Assembly (NCBI GenBank): GCA_022432975.1 | Contig: CM039505.1 | Location: forward strand, 22,761,338-22,825,337 | Length of the DNA: 64,000 nucleotides | From: Begonia masoniana | Taxonomy: Eukaryota > Streptophyta > Magnoliopsida > Cucurbitales > Begoniaceae | Reading direction: 5' to 3' | In this document: positions 32,964 to 43,045 of the stretch, in pieces | Layout: each line of letters begins with the position of its first letter | How positions within the stretch are numbered: position 1 is the first letter of the stretch | Notes under the pieces: generated by a model | Seen by the model: only the letters and a program-made list of their open reading frames with translations | Told to the model about the DNA's origin: nothing | The model's database searches: none | Made by a program: the position numbers and the translations under genes

Positions 32964-34538
32964 ATGGCATTCAACACTAACACATCACAAATAGAAGGTC
33001 AAGCAACCAATAGACCTCCATTCTTTGATGGTAGTGATTATGTCTATTGGAAGGCTAGAATGAAAATATTCATTCAAGCCATAGACTATGAAACGTGGTG
33101 TATTATAGAGAATGGTCCTTTTAAGGCCATGAAAACTGTTGATGGGAAAGGTATCCCTAAGGACTCTTCTAAGTTAACAGAGTCCGATAAGAGAAATCTG
33201 AGCCTTAATGCTAAGGCAGTAAACACCTTGTACTGTGCTCTAAATAGAGATGAATTCAATAGAGTGCAAGGGTGTGAAAGTGCTCAAGAAATTTGGCACT
33301 TATTAGAAGTCACACATGAGGGAACTAACCAAGTAAAGGAGAGTAAATTGAGCATGTTAGTTCACGAATATGAATTGTTTACCATGGAAAAGGATGAGTC
33401 TATTTCTTCAATGTTTACTCGTTTCACTAACATTACTAATGGGTTAAAAGTACTTGGTAAGATGTATTCAGGTGAAGAGTTAATTAGGAAAATTTTGAGA
33501 TGTTTACCAAGAGCTTGGCAACCAAAGGTGACGGCAATACAAGAGGCACGGGATCTCAAGGTTCTCAAGTTTGAGGAACTCATTGGCTCTCTAATGACTC
33601 ATGAGATAACCATGAGGGCCAATGACAAGGAGGATCTCAAAGAAAAAGAGATCTCCAAGAGAAAGGACATAGCTCTCAAGGCCTCATCGAGCAAGCCTGA
33701 TGAATCTGAGGAAGAAGAAGAAGATGAGGACATTGCCCTCATTACCAGGAGATTCAGCAAATTCCTGCAACGAAAGAGGATGCAGGGAAAGAGGTTTCCA
33801 AAGGGTGAAAAGTCTCAAAAGGACAAGGAGATCACATGTTTTGGGTGTGGAAAGCCTGGACATATGAAGGCAGATTGTCCACAAGCAAAGAAGGGTCCCA
33901 AGAAGTTCAAGAAAAGGGCAATGAAGGCCACTTGGGACGATAGTGAAGAAGATACCTTTTCATCAGAGGATGAGGAAGTAGCAAACCTGTGCTTTATGGC
34001 ACACGAGGACAAGGTTAGTTCTTCTTCCTCTAGTATTATTAGTGACAGTGATATTGATGACGATGAAGATAATCTAATTGATGCTTTCAATGATTTAGTT
34101 AAACAGTTTGGCATGTTAAAAACTAAATACAATACTTTGAAAAAGGAAAACGCAAACATGGTAGAAATACATGCCGAGAAAACTAATTTGCATGTCAAAG
34201 AGATTGATGATCTTAAAAGCAAAAATGAAGATTTGAATAATATTATTCTGAACTTCACTAAGGGTGAAAAATTATTTAAGATGGTAATAGCAGGTCAGAG
34301 AGCAAATTTTGACAAGACCGGATTAGGGTATGACAAGTCTAATAAAATGAAAGCCTTCAAAAACTTCTTTGTTAAACCCTCTGTGTGTCATGCATGTAAT
34401 GAAGCTGGACATAAATCTTTTGTATGTCCGCTAAAAGCAAACTATATGAAATCAACTGGTAAATTCCAATGGGTTCCTAAAGGAACCAGACCTAACACTA
34501 GGACCCAAAAGATTTGGGTACCTAAGAAGACAACTTGA
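32964..34538 (+). CDS. SIRE-plus Gag, intact frame
   Basis: This is a 524-residue frame starting MAFNTNTSQIEG. The N-terminal capsid region shows RPPFFDGSDYVYWKARMK and LLEVTHEGTNQVKESKLSML. A Lys/Glu-rich helical stretch follows, then a first CCHC knuckle at residues 292-305 (CFGCGKPGHMKADC). A Ser/Asp-rich segment and a likely coiled coil (about 385-440) precede a second knuckle at 475-488 (CHACNEAGHKSFVC). The C-terminus reads WVPKKTT, followed by TGA. The protein would form the particle and bind the element RNA. Protease coding starts in the -1 frame with an overlap of about 13 nt, as in SIRE-minus. Confidence 0.9.
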   Translation: MAFNTNTSQIEGQATNRPPFFDGSDYVYWKARMKIFIQAIDYETWCIIENGPFKAMKTVDGKGIPKDSSKLTESDKRNLSLNAKAVNTLYCALNRDEFNRVQGCESAQEIWHLLEVTHEGTNQVKESKLSMLVHEYELFTMEKDESISSMFTRFTNITNGLKVLGKMYSGEELIRKILRCLPRAWQPKVTAIQEARDLKVLKFEELIGSLMTHEITMRANDKEDLKEKEISKRKDIALKASSSKPDESEEEEEDEDIALITRRFSKFLQRKRMQGKRFPKGEKSQKDKEITCFGCGKPGHMKADCPQAKKGPKKFKKRAMKATWDDSEEDTFSSEDEEVANLCFMAHEDKVSSSSSSIISDSDIDDDEDNLIDAFNDLVKQFGMLKTKYNTLKKENANMVEIHAEKTNLHVKEIDDLKSKNEDLNNIILNFTKGEKLFKMVIAGQRANFDKTGLGYDKSNKMKAFKNFFVKPSVCHACNEAGHKSFVCPLKANYMKSTGKFQWVPKGTRPNTRTQKIWVPKKTT

Positions 34539-37500
34539 TTTCTGTTTTGCAGGTTGACTGCTCTCCCGGAACAAATCTGTGGTACCTTGACAGTGGTTGC
34601 TCAAGGCATATGACGGGAGACTCAACCAAGTTTGCTGTTGTCAACAAGAAGAAAGGTAGTGTCACTTTTGGTGGAAACCAAAAGGGGAAAATCGTTGGCA
34701 TCAGTAATATAGGTAATCCTTCTCATCCTACTATTGAAAATGTTTTACTTGTAGAAGGATTAAAGCATAATCTGCTAAGCATAAGCCAGTTGTGTGACAA
34801 GGGCTATAAAGTAACTTTCAAATCAAATGTCTGTGTGATCAAAGACATTTCAACTAATCATATTTTGTTTAAAGGATTTAGAAAAGAAAATGTCTATATT
34901 GTTGATCTGAATGTTTTTTAGCATGTTGATGAGAAGTGTTTTGTTGTTGATTCTCTTAATGACTGTTGGTCTTGGCATAGAAGATTAGGACACGTAGGAA
35001 TGGATACCTTAGCTAAGATTACTAAGGAGAATTTAGTTAGAGGGATCCCTAAGATATCCTTCGAGAAGGATAAAGTCTGTGAAGTTTGTCAAATGGGCAA
35101 GTAGATCAAAAGCTCTTTTGCATCAAAGAATGCAATCTCCACTTCTAAGCCTCTCCAACTTCTTCACATGGACCTCTTCGGTCCTTCCAATATAGCAAGC
35201 CTAGGCGGCAAATTCTATGCCTTTGTTATTGTAGATGATTTCTCTAGATTTACTTGGGTTTATTTTCTGAAGTCTAAGGATGAGACTTTTGATACTTTCT
35301 CTAGCTTTAGGAAAAGAGTACAAAATGAAAAGGAGCTCACCATTGTTGCGATTCGTAGTGATCATGGTGGAGAGTTTGAAAATGAGAAATTTGAACTCTT
35401 GTGTCTCAAATATGGAATTGAGCACAATTTCTCTTCTCCTAGGACCCCTCAGCAAAATGGTGTTGTTGAGAGGAAGAATAGGTCCCTTCAAGAGCTTGCT
35501 AGGACTATGCTTAATGAAAACACCCTTCCAAAGTATTTCTGGGCTGAAGATGTAGCAACAGCCTATTATGTGCTTAATCGGGTCTCCATAAGACCTATTC
35601 TAGAGAAAACTCCCTATGAACTTTGGAATGGCAAGACTCCTACTGTTAAGTATTTTAGAGCTTTCGGTTGCAAATGTTTCATTCTTAATACTAAGGATAA
35701 CTTAGGAAAATTCGACTCCAAATCCGATCTTGGAATTTTTCTAGGATATTCGTTGACCAGTAAAGCATACAGAGTTTTCAATAGGAGAACTCTTGTTGTA
35801 GAGGAATCTGTTCATGTCAATTTTGATGGGACTCCTCACCCATTAATCAATGTGGTTGAGGATGATCCCTTGGAAAAACAACTGGATTCCCTTTCCTTAG
35901 AAAAGCCTACAGATCCCATTCAAGTAGAAAAATCTTTAGAACCTTCTCCTATTCCTCATGATATAGTTTCTGTCAAGGATGAAAATCCTGCTCTTCCAAG
36001 AGATTGGAAATTCATCAAAGACCATCCATTAGATGAAGTCTTAGGTGATCCTTCTTTAGGGGTTAAGACTAGAGCCTCTCTTAGAAATCTCTGTGCCAAT
36101 GTGGCATTTATCTCTCAAATAGAGCCTAAGAAATTTGAGGAGGCCGAGAATGATGAAAATTGGATTTTAGCTATGCAAGAGGAGCTAAATCAATTTGAAA
36201 GGAGCAAAGTATGGGAACTTGTTCCACGGCCAAAGGATTATCCCATTATTGGAACTAAGTGGGTCTTTAAGAATAAATTGGATGAGAATGAGATTGTTGT
36301 TAGAAATAAGGCTAGACTAGTTGCTAAGGGATACTCTCAGGAAGAGGGTATTGATTTTGAAGAATCTTTTGCCCCTGTAGCTCGTTTGGAATCTATTAGA
36401 ATGCTTTTAGCTTTTGCCTGCTACATGAACTTCACACTCTTTCAAATGGATGTAAAGAGTGCCTTTTTAAATGGATATATCTTGGAAGAAGTTTATGTAG
36501 AGCAGCCCTTAGGATTTGAATCCTTTGATAAACCTGATCATGTATTTAAACTTAGAAAAGCTCTCTATGGTCTTAAGCAGGCTCCTAGGGCTTGGTATGA
36601 TAGGTTGAAGAATTTCCTTGAGGAAAGAAATTTCAAAAAGGGTAATTCTGATTCAACTCTATTTACCATGCAAAAGGATGCAGACATCTTGTTAGTTCAA
36701 ATATATGTCGATGACATTATTTTTGGATCTACAAATGTCAGTTTGTGCAATGAGTTTTCCTCCGTCATGCAAAGTGAGTTTGAAATGAGTATGATGGGTG
36801 AGTTAAAGTTTTTCTTAGGATTCCAGATTAGTCAATCTTCTGATGGAATTTTCTTCTGTCAAGAAAAGTATATTAAGGAACTCCTTAAGAAGTTTGGTTT
36901 AGAATCTGTCAAATCCTCTAGAACTCCCATGAGTACCACTACTAAATTGGACAAGGATGAAAATGGTATAAGTGTGGATATAAAGAAATATCGTGGTATG
37001 ATTGGTTCACTGTTATATCTGACTGCAAGTAGGCCAGATATACTCTTTAGTGTGTGCCTATGTGCTAGGTTTCAGGCTGCCCCTAAGGAATCTCATTTAT
37101 CTGCAGTAAAAAGGATTTTCAAATATTTGAGTGGGACTTATGACTTAGGTTTATAGTATCCTAAGGGAACTTCCTTTGATCTGATAGGATATTCAGATTC
37201 TGACTATGCTGGTAGTCTAGTTGATAAGAAGAGCACCAGTGGCACTTGTCAATTCTTAGGAGAATCCCTAGTGTCTTGGTATTCTAAGAAACAGAATTCT
37301 GTTGCACTCTCAACTGCAGAAAGTGAATATATTGCTGCAGGCAGTTGTTGTGCACAAATGTTATGGATGAAACAAACACTGGAAGACTATAATCTGTTTT
37401 ATGATAGGATTCCTATTCGGTGTGATAACACCAGTGCCATCAACATTTCTAAAAATCCTATTCAGCACTCTAGAACCAAACATATTGATGTTAGGTATCA

Positions 37501-37654
37501 TTTCATTAGAGATCATGTTCAAAGAGGAGATATCACTCTAGAGTTTGTTAATTCTGTAGATCAACTTGCAGACATATTTACCAAGCCTTTGGATGAGAAG
37601 ACCTTCAATAATATTAGAATCAGGCTAGGACTCATTCGGGTTGGGAAAAACTAA
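34526..37654 (+). pseudogene. SIRE-plus pol: protease, integrase, RT, RNase H, with three in-frame stops
   Basis: A single frame (-1 relative to gag) runs to 37654, interrupted by TAG codons at 34919, 35102 and 37154. Domains in order: protease DSGCSRHMTG (about 34588), pre-integrase HRRLGHVGMDTL, and integrase with D in HMDLFGPS, D in IRSDHGGEF and E in [21 protein letters not shown] block is next. RT begins near 36160 with [19 protein letters not shown] and the YVDD box in [11 protein letters not shown] (about 36704). RNase H has STAESEYIAAGSCCAQML and ends LADIFTKPLDEKTF. Catalytic residues look intact. The three stops would block a full polyprotein, so I call it a recent pseudogene. Confidence 0.9.
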
Positions 37655-37988
37655 GTGTATTCCTCTGTTATTAGATCCTATGTAATTGTGTGTTTCTGTG
37701 TTGTGAAGCGCCGATAGATACTGTGTATTTCTCTAGTCATCAGTAGTTACATCTCTATCGGCAGATGCAGTGTTTTCTATCCCATCGGAAGCTGTACTGC
37801 TCAATCTGCCGACACGTGTAACCCATCGGAAGATGTATTCCTCAATCTGCCGACACGTATGTCTTCTTCGTCTGGCGATGAGTTATTTCTTTTAAATTCA
37901 TTCTTCTTCGCCCAGACACTTTACTTTTCGCGCTCTTTCTGTAAACCCCTGCCCTACCAAATCTTCTCTGTCGAATCCTCTTCTAGAA
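37655..37988 (+). promoter_or_regulatory. pol-env linker with motif cluster and G-box (SIRE-plus)
   Basis: Between pol and the env-like ORF, 37712..37862 carries CATCGGAAG, ATCTGCCGACACGTG and related words. Two direct repeats of about 41 bp begin CCCATCGGAAG; the first contains ACACGTGT, a G-box/ABRE-type palindrome. The words resemble the LTR motif. An internal promoter for the env-like ORF is possible; this is inference. Confidence 0.45.
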
Positions 37989-40204
37989 ATGGAATTTCAA
38001 GGTCAATCATCTCGCGCCGTTTCCAAACTGACCAAGAAGAAGGCCAATGTTTCTGATCGTCCTTCCCGAGAGATTCCTCGTGGAACGGAGTGGCCAACCT
38101 ACTTCTTTCTTACTCAAGCTGCTGAGGTAAAGTACCACAATGACTATAAGTTCAAATCGTTAATTCCTAGTAAGGGTTTTTTTTTTGAAGAGTTAGCCGG
38201 AATGGACTTTATTGAACCCTTGACGGATCTCGGGTTAATAGGTCTCTTTGAGACCGAATCATTCTACTACCCGGAAGCGATTATGATGTTTTATGCAAAC
38301 CTTAGCTTCACCTCTTATTACCCTTCCATTAAGAGCTACTCATACAACACTCTCATAGAAATTACTCCTCAGTCCATAAATGCCCTTCTGGGAGCTCCTC
38401 ATTTGGATAACTGCCCTTACAAGTATGTGACAGGCCCTGAGCTACCCTTCTTTGGAACGTCTGATGGACTACAGTTTCTCAGGGAAATTACTGTGGACCC
38501 TAATTCATCCCCTGATCCGTTAAAGGGCAAACATCTGACCCCTAGAGCCAGAGTTTTTCGTCATATGATTGATTTCAATATTGTTCCCAAGGGTGGACAT
38601 TATGACGAGGTGAGCGCAATGGAACTGTTTGTTCTGTATGCAATCTATCTCAAACACCCTTCAACATTGGCTATATAGTTGTTCGAAGGATGATTCTTGC
38701 TGTATCCTCCAGGACTACTTCTCTACCGTATAATCTGCTTCTCATGCGGTTATTTGCTCGTCTTGAGGTTGTCCTTCCTGAGGAGGAGGAGCCTGTGAGA
38801 CTTCTACCCTCCAATTTTTATTCCTCTTCCACTCTCAACAGGATGGGTTTCAAAAGTATCGTAAAAGGAAAACCTGCTGTGGATAAGGCTAAGACAAAGG
38901 TTTCTTTGGCAGCACCTGTCAGGCGTGGTAAAAGAAAACTTATCTTGCCAGATGAATCCACTGCTGAAGGAGGAGATGAAACAGTAAGTCCAGACCGTGT
39001 TGTTTCTCAATCTCAGGATTCAAGCCCCCCACCTTCTCCTCTAGTGCGTAAGCGCAGGATTGCTCCTTCCTCCATGGAACCTATTTCAGAGGCCACCTCT
39101 GCTCCCTCATCTGTGTCACTACCTATTCCTGAACATCCCCTTTCACCTCCACCTTCTCTCATACTACCTTCTAAGCCTGTTTTTCCTTCCATCTCTCCGG
39201 TGATGCGAGCAATTTCCTCAATACTCACTCATGGTCCTCCAGCTCTACCATCTCCAGTTCCTCCACCTCCCTCTCCACCTACACTTCCCTTACCATCTTC
39301 AGCTCCTCCATCTCCAAACCCTGAACCTTCAGCCCCTCCATCTCCACTCCATGAACCTTCAACTCCTCCATCTCCAATCCATGCACCTTCAGCTCCTCCT
39401 TTTCCCGATCAGTATGAGGTGCTCCCTCCATCACCAGTTCAACCTGCTCCAATCGCTCTGCAAGTCCAACCCCTTCTCTCCAATACTCCTGCAACTCCCC
39501 TAACATATCACAGGAGATTTTCCTTCACTGAGGCTCAGTATAATGAGATGCAAGCCTCTATTACCAACCTTGGCACTGCCCTCAGTACCCTCCAAAGTAA
39601 AATTGATAAGAATCATCAGGACATGGGCATTGCTTTGGATACAGGTCTTGGCCTGCTGTCTACGAAAGTTGATGGTGATAGGCGAATGGTTGTCAGGGAA
39701 CTTGAGAAACTCCAATCTTCCATTGCCGCGTTGACACCTGAACCTGACCCTGAACCCGAACCATCAAGTTCTGGTCTCAATGTTCCCGAGGCTTTCTATG
39801 AAGATTTGTTTCTTCCCCTCTCCAGGCCTGCTGTTATTGGCGATGTGCGCCTCATGTCCCTAGATATTCATGAGGCTGAGCTCAAGTTCACACTTCCTAC
39901 ATCTTCCTCTGCTCCTGCATCTTCCTCTCCTCCAGCCTGTCCATTGGAAGCCTCTCCTTCGCCATGCATGGATGTGTGTTCTGGTCCTTCTGTCGAGTCT
40001 CCTCCTTGCTTGGACATGGAGGTGTCCCGAGAGCCTTCTCCACCTCCTGCTCCTTGTTTGGCAATGGTGGTCTATCAATCACCTCTCCCACGAGATCTTG
40101 CCTTTCTTCAAGCTATGGTGGATGCATTTTTCAATCCGCACCGTGACGTGCCCTCTTATGTTCAGAGAGCCTTTTGGAATCGTCATTTAGATCTCTTCAA
40201 ATAG
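37989..40204 (+). pseudogene. SIRE-plus env-like ORF with one frameshift
   Basis: It is homologous to the intact ORF at 9604..11547 (minus). The first part (37989..38678) reads MEFQGQSSRAVSKLTKKKAN and includes FYYPEAIMMFYANLS and GGHYDEVSAMELFVLYAIY. The frame breaks near 38660 and resumes through 38690..40204. The second part is very rich in Pro and Ser (about 39020..39480, PPSP-type repeats). It then has a likely coiled coil (about 39510..39720) and ends in WNRHLDLFK. The end of the minus copy (ELWKHFLDLD) is similar, showing a conserved C-terminus. No hydrophobic segment supports a true envelope role. Confidence 0.85.
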
Positions 40205-40510
40205 TGATTTTTAGTTATATACATTTTTTTTAGTTGCTTCTTTTTAATGACTATTGTTTTTACTAAACATACTCTGATGTTGAATGCATTGTTTTTTGAT
40301 AATGTCAATGGGGGAGAATACTATATTTGATTGAGTCTGACTAGATAATAGTCTATGGATATATCATTCTTTGGATATACTCTGTGTTTTTTGGATTTGC
40401 TCTGAATAGTTAATTGAATAAAATGCATATACTATGGGGGAGTGGCTAGAATTATGGGGGAGTATCAAAGTTAATCAAATTTATATTGTCATAATCAAAA
40501 AGGGGGAGAT
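40205..40510 (+). promoter_or_regulatory. 3' untranslated region and polypurine tract of SIRE-plus
   Basis: AAAAAGGGGGAGAT at 40497..40510 directly precedes the 3' LTR and is the main polypurine tract. Three additional ATGGGGGAG tracts occur upstream, near 40308, 40434 and 40454, so there may be accessory priming sites. Confidence 0.75.
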
Positions 40511-43045
40511 TGTTGACTTATAGATTGTTTAAGTCATAATTTGTTTTTGATTATGTATTTGTATAATTAGTGTACAATTTGATTATGTGTATTTAAAGAG
40601 AATAATGAATATTAGTTTATTTGGAAATACCCTTGAAAAGGGTATTTTAGTTGTCTAATAAATCGGTTTGAGTATACAGAATTAAATAGCAATATAGGCT
40701 TGCATATACCGATCGCTACACGACAAAGAATGATGCATCTGCCGATAGCGTTTTTGAAGACATCTACCGATGTCATGTCAAGGTGCATTTGCCGATAACT
40801 GTTGAAGCTACTCCTGCCGATGCCGGTTCGTAACGTGTTGAGGTGCATATGCCGATAACATTTACAAGTCTCATCTGCCCGTGAAGCTCTAAGCGAGCAT
40901 CTACCGATGACGTGGTCAGTGCTTATATGTTTCATCTGCCGAAGCGTTTTTGAAGATATCTACTGATGACGTGGTCAGTGCTTATATGTTTCATCTGCCG
41001 AAGCGTTTTTGAAGATATCTGCCGATGACGTGTCAAGATGGATCTGCCGATAGCATTTGACGCTACTCATACCGATGATATTTAAGGACACATCTGCCGA
41101 TGATGTTTTTAAGCAGCTCCTGCCGATTGACTAAACGACAAAAGGAGATGCTGACTAAAGCTTGCACCTACCGATCACGTTTGACAATGCTCCTGCCAAT
41201 GGAGTTTAAAGCATCTGCCGATGAACTTCCAACAGATTCAAAGTTAGCCGCGAAGCTACAATGACGTCGTTTTCAGCATTACTCCAGCCTTATGGCCGAT
41301 GACGAACAACATTTTCAGAAGCAACGGATAGCTGCTTCAGTACGGATGCTTCCCAACGGTAACATTTTAACATTTGAAGAAAGAAGCATTCAATTCTCTG
41401 AGCAATTTTATACAGAGTATTTAAGCGAAGAAAAGGCTCGAAGACTAACTTTTGCCAATTTGAATTATGAGCCCTAACGGCGAAAGTTATTTTCACACTC
41501 TGTTTCTTCTCTACATCTCTCAATCCTAACTTGAGATTCATTTTTGTGAGATTGTAGTCTGAGCTTAATATGTTACAAACTCAAACTTGTAACGGCAGAT
41601 GCTTCTGCCGATAAAGTTTAAGATGCTTCTGCCGATAAAGTTTAAGATGCTTCTGCCGATAAAGTTTAAGATGCTTCTGCCGATAAAGTTTAAGATGCTT
41701 CTGCCGATAAAGTTTAAGATGCTTCTGCCGATAAAGTTTAAGATGCTTCTGCCGATAAAGTTTAAGATGCTTCTGCCGATAAAGTTTAAGATGCTTCTGC
41801 CGATAAAGTTTAAGATGCTTCTGCCGATAAAGTTTAAGATGCTTCTGCCGATAAAGTTTAAGATGCTTCTGCCGATAAAAGTTTAAGATGCTTCTGCCGA
41901 TAAAAGTTTAAGATGCTTCTGCCGATAAAAGTTTAAGATGCTTCTGCCGATAAAAGTTTAAGATGCTTCTGCCGATAAAAGTTTAAGATGCTTCTGCCGA
42001 TAAAAGTTTAAGATGCTTCTGCCGATAAAAGTTTAAGATGCTTCTGCCGATAAAAGTTTAAGATGCTTCTGCCGATAAAAGTTTAAGATGCTTCTGCCGA
42101 TAAAAGTTTAAGATGCTTCTGCCGATAAAAGTTTAAGATGCTTCTGCCGATAAAAGTTTAAGATGCTTCTGCCGATAAAAGTTTAAGATGCTTCTGCCGA
42201 TAAAAGTTTAAGATGCTTCTGCCGATAAAAGTTTAAGATGCTTCTGCCGATAAAAGTTTAAGATGCTTCTGCCGATAAAAGTTTAAGATGCTTCTGCCGA
42301 TAAAAGTTTAAGATGCTTCTGCCGATAAAAGTTTAAGATGCTTCTGCCGATAAAAGTTTAAGATGCTTCTGCCGATAAAAGTTTAAGATGCTTCTGCCGA
42401 TAAAAGTTTAAGATGCTTCTGCCGATAAAAGTTTAAGATGCTTCTGCCGATAAAAGTTTAAGATGCTTCTGCCGATAAAAGTTTAAGATGCTTCTGCCGA
42501 TAAAAGTTTAAGATGCTTCTGCCGATAAAAGTTTAAGATGCTTCTGCCGATAAAAGTTTAAGATGCTTCTGCCGATAAAAGTTTAAGATGCTTCTGCCAT
42601 TTAATTCTGAGCCCTAACTGCGAAGTTATTTTCACACTCTGTATTCTTCTCTACATCTCTCAATCCTAACTTGAGATTCATTTTTGTGAGATTGTAGTCT
42701 GAGCTTAATATTTTACAAACTCAAACTTGTAACGGCAGTGGATTGACGCCCGTGAAGTTCAATCCAAATCTGTAAAGGCAGTTGATCGGAGCCCGGAATC
42801 CCGATCTGTTATTTCTCGTGAGGAGAAGGGTAAGGATCTTCAAGGGGTGAGCTTTGGAGCGTGGACGTAGGCAGTTTGGGCGAACCACATAAAAAGTACT
42901 GGTGTTGAATCTCTCTTACTCTCTCTTTATTTTTGATATTACCTTATTTGCTATTAAACTAATTAAGAGAGTAACACTAATTGATTATTAGATTAATTTT
43001 TTAAAAGTCTAATTCACCCCCCTCTTAGACAATTCCGGTCCTTCA
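40511..43045 (+). repeat. 3' LTR of SIRE-plus, expanded by a minisatellite
   Basis: Its first 1.1 kb and last 0.45 kb match the 5' LTR. The original four-unit repeat site (near 41208) is deleted. A roughly 140-bp segment (41456..41597) is duplicated at 42598..42738, and between the copies lies an array of about 40 units. The LTR is 2535 bp against 1588 bp for its partner. Confidence 0.92.
41598..42600 (+). repeat. 24/25-bp minisatellite (about 40 units) in SIRE-plus 3' LTR
   Basis: Units begin ATGCTTCTGCCGATAAAG. The first 11 units are 24 bp with three A after CCGAT; the remaining roughly 29 are 25 bp with four A. Units within each class appear identical. The 24-bp part is a multiple of three, which makes an artificial open frame of 8-residue repeats (MLLPIKFK) that I do not regard as a gene. 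Confidence 0.95.

Larger units (their letters stand above)
31305..43045 (+). mobile_element. SIRE-plus: young, nearly complete SIRE/Maximus Copia element with env-like ORF
   Basis: The LTRs (31305..32892 and 40511..43045) both start TGTTGACTTATAG and end CCGGTCCTTCA. The target duplication ATGAG is exact at 31300..31304 and 43046..43050. The internal order is primer site, gag (two knuckles), pol, linker motif cluster, env-like ORF and polypurine tract. The LTRs are nearly identical by eye outside the minisatellite, so this insertion is younger than SIRE-minus. Gag is fully open; pol has three in-frame stops and no frameshift; the env-like ORF has one frameshift. The 3' LTR is about 950 bp longer because of an array. 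Confidence 0.94.

Noticed and set aside
41599..41886. 95-codon frame of MLLPIKFK repeats
   Set aside because: It spans only the 24-bp units and stops at the first 25-bp unit; a repeat artefact.
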